In this document: piece by piece, positions 37,224 through 46,165 of the stretch
Numbering within the stretch: position 1 is the stretch's first letter
Layout of the letters: each line of letters opens with the position of its first letter
Assembly: GCF_002531935.1 (NCBI RefSeq)
Contig: NZ_NWSV01000005.1
Location: 390,003-454,002 of the forward strand
DNA from: Rhizobium chutanense
Lineage (GTDB): Bacteria; Pseudomonadota; Alphaproteobacteria; Rhizobiales; Rhizobiaceae
Reading direction: 5' to 3'
Length of the DNA stretch: 64,000 nucleotides
Position numbers and translations under genes: made by a program
The notes under the pieces: model-generated
The model's input: the letters and a program-made list of their open reading frames with translations, nothing else
The model's database searches: none
Told to the model about the DNA's origin: nothing

Positions 37224-37578
37224 GAACCTGTTGGGAAAGGACCTTCCGCTCAGGATCGGTGTAAATTTTCAGACTGCCCTCGCTTGGTCTCCACTTTAGA
37301 GGCGACGCTCATTCAGCGGGCAGTGGTTCGGAGCGAAATGACACGTTAAGGGACATGAGTGCTCAAGCACCTTGCGGTGGTCAGTTGGTCCTATAGCCCA
37401 TGCGCCTGCCGGCGGCGAAACTACATCTATAAGTAGAAATCCAAATAGGGCGGGATGGGCGTGTCCGAAGCGAAGTGGCTGAGACGCAGGAGGATGAGAA
37501 CACAAAGCTAGCGCGTAGGGCCTGCAGCGCTTGCCGGATGACGATCCGTTCCGAAACCAGGCGACACCTCGCCCGTTA
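37224..37578. other. 355-bp gap between convergent operons, nothing recognised
   Basis: Lies between the ends of the plus-strand transport operon and the minus-strand ribose-type operon. Terminators for both are expected here, but I did not find a strong hairpin followed by a T run. No coding frame is supported. Confidence 0.4.
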
Positions 37579-38475
37579 TTACATCTGCCGGCCATCTCGT
37601 TGCTGAGGCGTGCTGACCAGTACAGCGGCGGCGCGGTTGGCCGAATCCAGTGCCGAGCGGATTCCGCATCCGCGGGCGAGTTCAGCCGCAAGCACTCCGG
37701 TGAACTCGTCGCCGGCACCGTGCGTACTAACGAGCTCGACCTTAACGGCTTCGATGGAAAACGCTTCGCCTTCCCTAGTGGCGCAGGCTACCCCTTCCCC
37801 ACCGGCCGTGACCACGACGACCGAGAACCGTTCTGCCAACCGCGTTGCCGCTTTCAGCGCTCCCGCCAAGCTGTCGACCGGAACCTGCGCCAACTGTTCT
37901 GCCTCGATTGCGTTTACCACGACAACGTCGACGAGCTTGGCAAGATCGTCCGACAACGGTCGCGCCGGCGCGGCATTAAGGACGACCTGGCCGCCGACGC
38001 CCTTCATCGCCCGTGCAGCTGCGACGTTGGCGTGATCGGGAACTTCGTTCTGCAACACCAAGACGCCGCCTGCAGTAAAGACCTCCCTGGCGGCGTCGAC
38101 GTCCGGCTGCCCGAGCATGAGGTTGCTGCCCGAGACGATGACCGCGCCGTAGTCGCCTTCGCCGTCGAAGATCGCGACGCTCATGCCGCTCCCGATGCCG
38201 GCCACCGTCTTCACGAAGCGGTGATCCACATTCCTCCGCGCGAGATTGTCGGTCAAAGCGCGTCCGAAATCATCGTCGGCGACGGCACCGATCATGTGCG
38301 ACGGCACGCCGGTCTTGGCCGCGGAAACGGCCTGGTTGCCGCCCTTGCCGCCGCATTTCGGATACCAGCTGCTTCCCGTCACTGTTTCCCCCTTCCGCGG
38401 GCGTGCCGGGCCGTGCACCATGATGTCGTAGTGCAGGCTGCCGAGGACGACGACGGAGGGCGAGGCGGTGGTCAT
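37579..38475 (-). CDS. ribokinase-like sugar kinase
   Basis: A 298-residue PfkB-family kinase. It has VVVLGSLHYDIMVHGPARPR, the ribokinase signature GGKGGNQAVSAAKTGVPSHM, AVADDDFGRALTDNLARRNV, VVVVTAGGEGVACATREGEA and the catalytic loop THGAGDEFTGVLAAELARG (catalytic Asp in GAGDE; the usual leading Asp is Ser). ATG 38475 overlaps the stop of the RpiR gene. It is the last gene of a ribose-type operon, so it likely phosphorylates the imported sugar or the product of the isomerase. Ribose is possible but not proven. Confidence 0.85.
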   Translation of the reverse strand: MTTASPSVVVLGSLHYDIMVHGPARPRKGETVTGSSWYPKCGGKGGNQAVSAAKTGVPSHMIGAVADDDFGRALTDNLARRNVDHRFVKTVAGIGSGMSVAIFDGEGDYGAVIVSGSNLMLGQPDVDAAREVFTAGGVLVLQNEVPDHANVAAARAMKGVGGQVVLNAAPARPLSDDLAKLVDVVVVNAIEAEQLAQVPVDSLAGALKAATRLAERFSVVVVTAGGEGVACATREGEAFSIEAVKVELVSTHGAGDEFTGVLAAELARGCGIRSALDSANRAAAVLVSTPQQRDGRQM

Positions 38476-39344
38476 GGAAGCTTGTCCTTGCGTTTGGATG
38501 TGACGGCGGACATCGTCTTTTCGAGATTTCTCTCCGCCGCCTGGTAGTTTCTCTTGGCGACCGCCATGAAAAGCGCGTCGAGTATGTTGAGCTGTGCGAT
38601 CCGCGCCGCCGCGTTCTCGCCCATCAGAGGCGATCCCTGCGCCGTCGAACATAAAACGATGTCGGTGATCTGGGCCAAGGCCGATCCGCCGTAATTGGTG
38701 ATGGCGATCGTCCGCGCGCCCGACTTCCGCGCGAGCTGTATTGCTTCGATCACCGCCGTGGTGTTGCCCGAATGGGAGAAGCCGATGGCCACGTCCTCTG
38801 CGCCCAGCAGGGATGCTGACATCAACATCATGTGCGAGTCGTCGTGAACGTTGCACCGGACGCCGATCCTCAGGAACTTGTGAGCGACATCTCGCGCGAT
38901 TTGCGCCGAGCCTCCGACACCGTAGAAATCGCGTTGACCCCGTTTCGCCAACAAGTCGGCGGCACGGTCGAAGCCATCGACATCGAGGATCGCAAGGGTT
39001 TCTTCGAGCGCGTTGATCGATGTGCGGAAGACTTTCTGGATGATTTCCTGGGAACTGTCTTCCGCAGACAGTTCCTGATGCATTTCCGCTGTCGGGAGTC
39101 TGTTGTAGCTCGAGACCGCCGTGCGAAAGTCACGGAAGCCTGTGAAGCCCAGCTTCTTGGTGATCTTCACCACCATCGCCTCGGACACCCCGGCCTCGGC
39201 CGCCAAGTCCTTGAGAGCGGTGTCTTCCGAGAAATCCCTCAGTCCGAACACCGTCTCGACGACCCGTGCCTCCAAGGGGGTGAGCTGAGGCATCATCATC
39301 CGGATGCGTGGGCCTACCGCCTTGAGATCATTTGCAAAATTCAT
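38472..39344 (-). CDS. RpiR-family regulator with SIS domain
   Basis: A 290-residue regulator. The N-terminal RpiR helix-turn-helix comprises RMMMPQLTPLEARVVETVFG, DTALKDLAAEAGVSEAMVVK and ITKKLGFTGFRDFRTAVSSY. The C-terminal SIS phosphosugar-binding domain has RDFYGVGGSAQIARDVAHKF, DVAIGFSHSGNTTAVIEAIQ and ARKSGARTIAITNYGGSALA. It sits inside the operon, overlapping the permease stop and the kinase start by ATGA, so it is co-transcribed with what it probably represses. Confidence 0.9.
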   Translation of the reverse strand: MNFANDLKAVGPRIRMMMPQLTPLEARVVETVFGLRDFSEDTALKDLAAEAGVSEAMVVKITKKLGFTGFRDFRTAVSSYNRLPTAEMHQELSAEDSSQEIIQKVFRTSINALEETLAILDVDGFDRAADLLAKRGQRDFYGVGGSAQIARDVAHKFLRIGVRCNVHDDSHMMLMSASLLGAEDVAIGFSHSGNTTAVIEAIQLARKSGARTIAITNYGGSALAQITDIVLCSTAQGSPLMGENAAARIAQLNILDALFMAVAKRNYQAAERNLEKTMSAVTSKRKDKLP

Positions 39345-40315
39345 CCCCGTCCCCTTGTGACGCGATCAATCATCATCGCGACAAGGATAATAAGGCCAGT
39401 GGCAAGAAGTTGGTAGAAGGCCTGCACATTCATCAACGTCAATCCGTTGCGCATGGCGCCCAGAATGATCGCGCCGAGCAGCGTGCCGATGACGCTGCCC
39501 TTGCCGCCCATCAGCGAAGCACCGCCGATTGCCGCTGCAGCGATTGCGTCGAGTTCCCACAGGTTGCCCAGGATCGGTTCAGCGGCACCAAGGCGGCCGA
39601 TGAGGATCATCGAGGCGAGTGCCGCCAGAACAGCGGAAATCACATAAGCGGTGATCTTGGTAATGGCGATCGGCACACCGGCGACATAAGCGGCTTCTTC
39701 ATTGCCGCCGACTGCGAGCAGGTATTCACCCAGCGGAGTCTTCTTGAGAAGCACCCAGGCCAAGAGAGCGACGACAGCCACCATGACGACCGAATTTGGA
39801 ATTCCGGCGACGTTCCCGTTGAACAGCGCCCGGAAGCCCTGCGGGACGCCCAGGACAGGGTTGCCGCCGGTATAGATGAGCGCAATGGCTCTATAGGTGC
39901 TGAGCGTGCCAAGCGTTACAATGAAGGGCTGCAGTCCGGCATAGGCGACAAGCACGCCATTGACGAGGCCGCAGAGAACACCAATGCCGAGCCCAGCAAG
40001 GATGGCGACAGGAACCGGGATGCCCGCCACAAGCAGCGTGGCCGAGATGACCGCTGCGATCGCCGCGGTCGGCCCGACGGAGAGGTCGATGCCTCCGGAG
40101 ATGATCACCAGGGTCATGCCGAGCGCGAGGCAGGCGTTGATGCTCGACTGCTGGAGGATGTTAAGAAGATTTCGCTGCGAGAGAAAATCGGGAGCCAATA
40201 GGCCGAAGATCAGCATGATCGCGAAAAGGCCGATCAGCGTGCCGGCGTCGCGCAGCGAGAACGATCCGAAAAATTTGGACGATGGCGCTGCGGCATTCTC
40301 GATGGTGTCGGACAT
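39341..40315 (-). CDS. ribose-type ABC transporter permease
   Basis: A 324-residue permease of the RbsC/AlsC family with eight to ten hydrophobic segments. Conserved parts are FLSQRNLLNILQQSSINACL, ALGMTLVIISGGIDLSVGPT, LQPFIVTLGTLSTYRAIALI and LDAIAAAAIGGASLMGGKGS then VIGTLLGAIILGAMRNGLTL. I chose ATG 40315, which has AGGAAG seven bases upstream; an earlier ATG at 40336 overlaps the ATPase stop (ATGA) and cannot be excluded. It works with the ATPase and binding protein upstream in the operon. Confidence 0.92.
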   Translation of the reverse strand: MSDTIENAAAPSSKFFGSFSLRDAGTLIGLFAIMLIFGLLAPDFLSQRNLLNILQQSSINACLALGMTLVIISGGIDLSVGPTAAIAAVISATLLVAGIPVPVAILAGLGIGVLCGLVNGVLVAYAGLQPFIVTLGTLSTYRAIALIYTGGNPVLGVPQGFRALFNGNVAGIPNSVVMVAVVALLAWVLLKKTPLGEYLLAVGGNEEAAYVAGVPIAITKITAYVISAVLAALASMILIGRLGAAEPILGNLWELDAIAAAAIGGASLMGGKGSVIGTLLGAIILGAMRNGLTLMNVQAFYQLLATGLIILVAMMIDRVTRGRG

Positions 40316-40332
40316 AAGCTTCTTCCTGTTGG

Positions 40333-41844
40333 TCATGCCGCGCCGAGGCGGCTGTCGGGCGCGCCGACGGCATGGGAGACGATGGTTTCTTCGCTGAGCT
40401 CGTCGCGACCAAGTTCGGCCACGATAGCGCCGTCGCGCATCACGAGCACACGGTCGGACACCCTCATCACCTCCGGAAGTTCTGAGGAAACGACGATCAC
40501 ACAATGCCCGTCGGCGGCGAGGTCTTCGATCAGATGATAGATTTCGGATTTCGCGCCGACGTCGATGCCGCGGGTCGGCTCATCGAAGAGAAGGATGCGC
40601 GAGCCGGCGGCGAGCCAGCGTGCGATGATGGCCTTCTGCTGATTGCCGCCGCTGAAAAGCTTGATTTGCCGGTCGAGCTGAAACGGCCGAAGATTGACCC
40701 GCTTAAGAAGGTCTTCCGCCGTCCGCTTGAGCTTGTGGTGGTTGATGATACCAGCCTTGGAGAAACGCGCCATCGAAGGCAGGGCCACATTTGACGTCAC
40801 CGACCTGCCCGGAATGATCCCTTCCCGCTTACGCTCTTCCGGTAGCAGGCCAATTCCGGCGGCGATCGCCGCACGAGGATCGGATAGCGCCAAGATCGTC
40901 CCGTCGACCTTTACCGTGCCTGACGTCACCCGGTCAGCGCCGGAGATCGCACGCAGAAGCTCGGTCCGGCCGGAGCCGACCAGACCGGCCACACCCAGAA
41001 CTTCTCCCTGATGGAGGTCGAACGAGACGTCGTGAATACGATGGCTCGAAAGATTGCGAACTTCGACGCCCACCGTGCGGGTTGCGTGCGAATGGTGCTC
41101 CTCGGTCAGCAATTCGCGACCGACCATCATGGCAATGACGTCGTCTGGCGCCGTCTTCTGAAGATCGACGCCCGCGCGGACGACCCGCCCGTCGCGCATG
41201 ACGGATGCCCTTTGGCAGACCCGGAAGACCTCGTCCATCTTGTGGGACACATAGATGATCGACACGCCGCTCGCGGCCAGCCGCTCGATGATTTTGGCCA
41301 GTTTGTCGAACTCACTGGGTGTGAGGCTCGATGTCGGCTCGTCCATGGCGACGATCTTGGCTTTATCGAGAAGCGCCCGGGCAATCTCCACGACTTGTCG
41401 CTGGGCCACTTTCAACGATGAAATCGGAGCAGACGGGTCTATCGCCGGATCAATCATCGCCAGGGCTTCAGCTGCTCGCCGCTCCTGCTCGCGACGGTCG
41501 ACGATAATGCCGCCGAGCCTGGTGAGGGAATGACCGAGAAACATGTTCTGGGCGACGGTGAGATGAGGAACCTGCTGGAGTTCCTGATGGATCATGGCGA
41601 TGCCTGCCTGGCGGGCGCTTTCCGGCTTGCGGAAATGTTGGATTATCCCATCGACCTTCACGTCGCCTTCCGTCGGCCGAAAGACACCGGAGAGGATGCG
41701 TAGGAGGGTCGATTTTCCCGCGCCGTTCTCACCAAGAAGCGCGTGGATCTCACCTGGCGCGACATCGAAAGAGACATCGGACAGGGCCTTCACGCCGGGG
41801 AAAGCCTTGGAAATGTTTTCGAACGCCAGTCTGGGAGTAGCCAT
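40333..41844 (-). CDS. ribose-type ABC transporter ATPase with two nucleotide-binding domains
   Basis: A 503-residue double ATPase of the RbsA/MglA type. The first domain has Walker A LLGENGAGKSTLLRILSGVF, SSLKVAQRQVVEIARALL and Walker B IVAMDEPTSSLTPSEFDKLA. The second has VAGLVGSGRTELLRAISGAD, the signature KLFSGGNQQKAIIARWLAAG and ILLFDEPTRGIDVGAKSEIY. The degenerate second Walker A (GLVGSGRTE) is normal for the family. Confidence 0.94.
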   Translation of the reverse strand: MATPRLAFENISKAFPGVKALSDVSFDVAPGEIHALLGENGAGKSTLLRILSGVFRPTEGDVKVDGIIQHFRKPESARQAGIAMIHQELQQVPHLTVAQNMFLGHSLTRLGGIIVDRREQERRAAEALAMIDPAIDPSAPISSLKVAQRQVVEIARALLDKAKIVAMDEPTSSLTPSEFDKLAKIIERLAASGVSIIYVSHKMDEVFRVCQRASVMRDGRVVRAGVDLQKTAPDDVIAMMVGRELLTEEHHSHATRTVGVEVRNLSSHRIHDVSFDLHQGEVLGVAGLVGSGRTELLRAISGADRVTSGTVKVDGTILALSDPRAAIAAGIGLLPEERKREGIIPGRSVTSNVALPSMARFSKAGIINHHKLKRTAEDLLKRVNLRPFQLDRQIKLFSGGNQQKAIIARWLAAGSRILLFDEPTRGIDVGAKSEIYHLIEDLAADGHCVIVVSSELPEVMRVSDRVLVMRDGAIVAELGRDELSEETIVSHAVGAPDSRLGAA

Positions 41845-41907
41845 GCAACTGAAACCTTTGAGTTTGGACGACCGGCTGCACGCCGGCCGTCCCGCCTTGG
41901 TAGGCGT

Positions 41908-42954
41908 TTATTTGCCCGCGGCCTTCATCAGCACCGTGCGCACATCGATACCCTGGCCTTGGAAGTCCTTGATGTTTTCCTTGGTGATCAGCGCCTGCGG
42001 CGTTGCCACGACGCGTGGCAGCTTCTGGCCCGTCACGAGGCGGAGGGCGACTTCCATCGCGACCTCGCCCGTCAGAACCGGGAAACTGTCGACTGTGCCC
42101 GTGAGCTCACCGGCTTCGATGGACTTGTAGGCGTCCGAGATGCCATCGGTGCCGAAAACTACCACTTTGTCCTGCAGGCCGGCGGCCTTGACAGCCTCGA
42201 CTACGCCGAGCGCCATGCCGTCGTTGTTGCAATAGAAACCGACGAGATCCGGATGCTGTTGCAGGATGGTGGTCGCCGCGTCATAGGACATCTGACGATC
42301 CCAGTTGCCGGGAACGCTGGCCGCCACGGTGAACTTGCCGCCTTCCTCGATCGTGCTCTTGAAGCCGTCTGTACGCTGCACGGCAGCGTAGACACCCGCC
42401 TGGCCTTCGATGATCGCGACCTTGCCGCCGTTGGGGCGGTTGTCGATGAACCACTTGGCGACGCGGACGCCGTTGTCGCGCTGGACATTGCCGACATAGT
42501 GTTCCGCCTGCGGGATCACGGCGTCGTTGACATTCACGACCGGGACATTGGCCGCCTTGGCCTGTTCCATGACGGGCTGGAGATTGGCGTCCGTCTGCGG
42601 AGACACGAGCAGAACATTGTAACCCTGGGTGACCATGCCTTCGGCGATCGTCAACTGGCCGAGTTGGTCGCCTTCGCTCTGGGCGGCTTGATAGGCGACG
42701 GTCACGCCGATCTTGTTCGCGAACTTCTGGTAACCCTCGCCGAGCGAGCGCCAGTATTCATTGGTCAAAGTCTTGGAGACACCGCCGATCTTGAGACCTT
42801 CCGGCAGTTTCGGCAGTGCACCAAGCTTAGCGTCGAGATCGGACCAGTCCATGCGGTCCGGCTCGGAGTCCGAGTTGAGCGGTTTCAATTCCTGCGCTGT
42901 TGCGATGCCAGCACAAAGGGTGGCGGCAAGAGCCGCGGCAATAAATCTGTTCAT
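41908..42954 (-). CDS. periplasmic sugar-binding protein of the ribose/allose type
   Basis: A 348-residue binding protein with an Sec signal MNRFIAAALAATLCAGIATA cleaved near TAQE. The mature protein has the RbsB/AlsB fold: GYQKFANKIGVTVAYQAAQS, GYNVLLVSPQTDANLQPVM, ANVPVVNVNDAVIPQAEHYV, GFYCNNDGMALGVVEAVKAA and VVVFGTDGISDAYKSIEAGE then LTGTVDSFPVLTGEVAMEVA. The 64-base gap to the ATPase gene allows higher expression of this protein. The ligand is a monosaccharide or related compound. Confidence 0.92.
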   Translation of the reverse strand: MNRFIAAALAATLCAGIATAQELKPLNSDSEPDRMDWSDLDAKLGALPKLPEGLKIGGVSKTLTNEYWRSLGEGYQKFANKIGVTVAYQAAQSEGDQLGQLTIAEGMVTQGYNVLLVSPQTDANLQPVMEQAKAANVPVVNVNDAVIPQAEHYVGNVQRDNGVRVAKWFIDNRPNGGKVAIIEGQAGVYAAVQRTDGFKSTIEEGGKFTVAASVPGNWDRQMSYDAATTILQQHPDLVGFYCNNDGMALGVVEAVKAAGLQDKVVVFGTDGISDAYKSIEAGELTGTVDSFPVLTGEVAMEVALRLVTGQKLPRVVATPQALITKENIKDFQGQGIDVRTVLMKAAGK

Positions 42955-42982
42955 GGAATTCCTCCCGGAAAGTTAAGTTGTT

Positions 42983-43972
42983 TCAGTGATCCGCGCCGAA
43001 CATCAACTCCTGTACGATGGCCTGCGTGGAAACGGCGTCCTGTCGGTCAATTGCGCTCGAAAGGCGATTGTCCTGCTCGAGGCGGTCGACAACCTTCAAC
43101 ATCCGTTGGACGGTGTTGATGTTCACCTCGCATTCGCGAACCGGATCGAGACCGGTCAAATCAGGGAAGGTGTCGAAGTAGATCGCGCCGTCATAGCCGT
43201 CTCGGCGAATTTGGCGGAGCAACTCGACGGTCTGGAGCGTGTGAACGGCGCCAACCATCAGCCCGTCATCGCGTTTGGCGTACCCATCGTTCAGATGCAC
43301 GCCGAGAACCCGGCTGTGGCGCGCTATCAGGGCCGCAGCGAAGGCGGGCTGTTCGTCGGCATAGAGGACATGGGCGAAGTCGAGCGTCACTCCGAGGTTG
43401 TCGGCGCCGACTTCCTTGATGGCGAGCAGCGTTGTCGCGGCATCCGGCATGAGGCTATAGGAGCGCGGCTCGTTCGGCTTGTATTCGATGGAGATCAGGC
43501 ATTCCGGGTCGTGCTGGCAAACTTCACGGATCCCGTCAATTTCGTGTTGCCACATGGCAGCGTAATCGGCCTGGAAGGCGTAATCGAAGCCATCCTGCCC
43601 GAGCCAGATGGTCATCAGCTTCGAGCCGGCCTCACGTGCGGCGTCAATGCCCTTTTTCGTCAGCTCGATCGCTTCACGGCGAACAGCCTTTTCCGGATGA
43701 GTGAATGCGCCCAGTTTGAAGTCCGGGTTGGTGTAGTACCGCATCGCGAAGCCATTGATCTGCAAGCCAAGGTCGCCGAGCCTCCGCGACAATTCAGCCG
43801 GATTCTCATTCACATGGTCGGGATAATTGAGGTCGAGGTCGGTCAAACCATCGACGCGGGCCGCACGCTCCGCCATCTGCATCACGGACGGCTTTCCGGA
43901 CTGCCCCGGCCACGCGAGATGCGCGCCGGATGCGAAAGAATTGAGGCGGGTGGCAAAACGTGTCGGGTTCAA
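42983..43972 (-). CDS. TIM-barrel sugar isomerase/epimerase (xylose isomerase-like)
   Basis: A protein of about 329 residues, first in the ribose-type operon. The AP-endonuclease-2/xylose-isomerase fold is supported by LDLNYPDHVNENPAELSRRL, CLISIEYKPNEPRSYSLMPD (metal Glu), NLGVTLDFAHVLYADEQPAF (Asp and His), VLGVHLNDGYAKRDDGLMVG (His and Asp) and DGAIYFDTFPDLTGLDPVRE. It would interconvert an aldose and ketose or epimerise a ketose before the kinase acts. The start is set at TTG 43972 because GGGAAGA lies just upstream and no ATG fits; the frame stays open to 44068. Confidence 0.82.
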   Translation of the reverse strand: MNPTRFATRLNSFASGAHLAWPGQSGKPSVMQMAERAARVDGLTDLDLNYPDHVNENPAELSRRLGDLGLQINGFAMRYYTNPDFKLGAFTHPEKAVRREAIELTKKGIDAAREAGSKLMTIWLGQDGFDYAFQADYAAMWQHEIDGIREVCQHDPECLISIEYKPNEPRSYSLMPDAATTLLAIKEVGADNLGVTLDFAHVLYADEQPAFAAALIARHSRVLGVHLNDGYAKRDDGLMVGAVHTLQTVELLRQIRRDGYDGAIYFDTFPDLTGLDPVRECEVNINTVQRMLKVVDRLEQDNRLSSAIDRQDAVSTQAIVQELMFGADH

Positions 43973-44346
43973 GACATTCTTCCCTACTGTAAAGTTACAC
44001 ACTACTTCACAGAAATTGGGATATTTGTAAAGACGAAATTGCGTTGTAAGCGCAATGCGGTCCTTCACGCTCCGAAGAGGGTCGCCAAACCTCAGACTTT
44101 CAACGCTACGACGGTTCGTCAGCGCATTCGGACTCCGCCGTCATCGTGCCGCCGCCATGGCTCGCCTGCAAGATCAGTCCGAGGCATCTCAGAAAATTCC
44201 TATCACCTGCAGAACGATCTATTGGCCGCGCCTCGGGAACTCGGTCGCCTCGAGTCAAATTTTATTTTATCGAGCGGATCCTTGACACCGTCAGGCATCG
44301 CAGCTCCAAGGGTGAAGCCCGTGGATCCGTCATCGAGATGCCGATG
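43973..44346. other. 374-bp region, operon promoter plus unrecognised sequence
   Basis: The stretch next to 43972 is AT-rich and should hold the promoter of the ribose-type operon. The rest has only short frames of poor quality and no motif I can name. Confidence 0.4.
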
Positions 44347-44844
44347 TCAGCCGCGCAACTGCTGGCTTAAGCCGAAAAGGTCAGCCGCTCCCCAATGCTC
44401 GACGAACCTGCCGTCGCGAACCTTTATGATGTCCGTGGAATTGAAGGTGACGTGTTTTCCGGTGGGTGCAATTCCGAGATATTCACCTCTGTGGGTGCCG
44501 GTATAGATGAGATTGGCGCAGATCAAATCCCCCTCTGTCAGTGAGACGTCGCTGCTTACGACCAGATCGGGAAACGCCTCGATCCGCTTTGCGAAATATG
44601 TCACAACCGCTTCTCGACCAGTTAGCGAGGCGGCATTGGTGGGCAACGCCTGATGCTGAATATATCCGTCGGCTACATAGAGCGACTTGAATTTATCCAT
44701 GTCATGCGCAGTCAGCGCATCCAGAAAGCTTTGTAGCAGCTTTCGGTTCGCCTTGGCTTTGTCGGCCGCATGCGCGGGAGTAGCGGCCCCCAAGACAAGA
44801 GGGGCAACGGACAGAGTGGCGAGAAGGGCGGAACGACGATTCAT
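44347..44844 (-). CDS. exported SnoaL-like ester cyclase family protein
   Basis: A 165-residue protein with a signal sequence, MNRRSALLATLSVAPLVLGA ending near THAHA-like TPAHAAD; the paired arginines suggest possible Tat export. The rest is a SnoaL/NTF2-like barrel: LLQSFLDALTAHDMDKFKSL, DGYIQHQALPTNAASLTGRE, AFPDLVVSSDVSLTEGDLIC, THRGEYLGIAPTGKHVTFNS and DIIKVRDGRFVEHWGAADLF, a typical ester-cyclase pattern. Function is unknown; such proteins are often small hydrolases or isomerases. ATG 44844 is used; the frame extends to 44928. A LysR gene is divergent 112 bases away. Confidence 0.8.
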   Translation of the reverse strand: MNRRSALLATLSVAPLVLGAATPAHAADKAKANRKLLQSFLDALTAHDMDKFKSLYVADGYIQHQALPTNAASLTGREAVVTYFAKRIEAFPDLVVSSDVSLTEGDLICANLIYTGTHRGEYLGIAPTGKHVTFNSTDIIKVRDGRFVEHWGAADLFGLSQQLRG

Positions 44845-44956
44845 AGGCAGCCAATCTTTCTTTCTTAGGACAGTATCGGACTCCATTAACTCTGATTCAT
44901 TTGGATGATAATCAGGAGGATAGATCATTCAATCGATACCGAGAGGGCGTAATCTG

Positions 44957-45865
44957 GTGGATCGACTGACTAGTTTGGAAGTCTTTGTGCTCGCGGTGAA
45001 GCTTGGAAGCCTGGCTGAGGCCGCCCGTGCAAGTGGTTTGTCGGCCGGCATGGTCGGTAAGCATATGCGTTCGCTGGAAGGCCGCCTTGGTACTCGCCTC
45101 CTCAATCGGACGACACGCCGTTTGAACCTGACCGAGGCTGGCAGCGCGTATTATGAACATTGCCAACGCATCCTCGCAGAACTCGCGGAAGCCGATCAAA
45201 ACGTGATGAGGCATCAAATCGAGCCCCGCGGCCTCATTCGTTTGAATGCTCCGGTCGCCTTCGGCGAGATGTATGTTGCTCGAGCTGTGGCCGAATTCAT
45301 GACCCAGTACAGCGCGATTCAGATTGAGATGATCCTAAATAACTATCGGATCGACCTGATGGACGGTGGGTGTGACCTTGCCATCCGTATTGGCAGAATG
45401 CCTGATTCGAACCTCATCGCGCGGAGAGTAGCGTCGGCTCAACGCATTGTTTGTGCCGCACCATCTTACCTGTCGCGCCAGGACATCCCGTTCCATCCCG
45501 ACGACCTCAAGCACCACAATTGCCTCCTTTATCTTCCGGATGGGGATGCACAAGGCTGGAAGTTCAAGACGCAATTCGGAGAAATCGTAGTTTCTGTCGA
45601 TGGTTCCGGTCGAAGCAATAGTGGAGCGTTTTTGCGCGAGATTGCGCTGGCGGGGATTGGCATCATCCGACTGCCAAGTTTCATCGTGAGCGATGACCTC
45701 GCCGCCGGTAGGCTGGTTCCACTGCTTCCCGACTACATCGACGAAGACGTTGGTGTCCATGCAGTTTTCCTTGATTCTCGCCCATTGTCCGTGAAGATGC
45801 GGACCTTTATCGATTTCCTGATCAGATATTTTGAGCAGAACCGGGAGTGGGATTCACGAATTTGA
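44957..45865 (+). CDS. LysR-family transcriptional regulator
   Basis: A 302-residue LysR protein. The DNA-binding domain is DRLTSLEVFVLAVKLGSLAE, AARASGLSAGMVGKHMRSLE and GRLGTRLLNRTTRRLNLTEA. The effector domain contains LIRLNAPVAFGEMYVARAVA, DGGCDLAIRIGRMPDSNLIA and GIGIIRLPSFIVSDDLAAGR then LVPLLPDY. The start is GTG 44957. It is divergent from the SnoaL-like gene and probably controls it. Confidence 0.9.
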   Translation: MDRLTSLEVFVLAVKLGSLAEAARASGLSAGMVGKHMRSLEGRLGTRLLNRTTRRLNLTEAGSAYYEHCQRILAELAEADQNVMRHQIEPRGLIRLNAPVAFGEMYVARAVAEFMTQYSAIQIEMILNNYRIDLMDGGCDLAIRIGRMPDSNLIARRVASAQRIVCAAPSYLSRQDIPFHPDDLKHHNCLLYLPDGDAQGWKFKTQFGEIVVSVDGSGRSNSGAFLREIALAGIGIIRLPSFIVSDDLAAGRLVPLLPDYIDEDVGVHAVFLDSRPLSVKMRTFIDFLIRYFEQNREWDSRI

Positions 45866-46165
45866 TCGCCCCCGACTCGGCGAGGCCGCGCGGCGTCGGA
45901 TTCGCGACAACGAACAGTTCCTGGTGACTTCCGGCGAATAGCTCCTGTCAGATGGCACAAAGAACTCGCGGTGTCCGAAAAACAGGACCCGTAAAAGAAC
46001 CGCTTATTAAGTGGGCACCTACGCTTAGTGCAGTTTCTATTGCACCCCTCGGTGGGTTTTGGCGCGTGGTCTTGTCCGTTGCCCATCCTGTTCGCCAACG
46101 GGATATGAACTGTTGGTGAAGTGGAAGCTGATTAGTCGAGACTCAAGGTCGACGCGGAACATTGC
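45866..46165. other. 300-bp gap between convergent regulator genes, nothing recognised
   Basis: Between the 3' ends of the LysR and AraC genes. No coding frame is supported and no clear terminator hairpin was picked out. Confidence 0.4.

Noticed and set aside
41743..44506. Long plus-strand frames opposite the ribose-type operon
   Set aside because: They are antisense shadows of the GC-rich ATPase, binding-protein and isomerase genes; their translations are Arg/His/Gly-rich with no domains.
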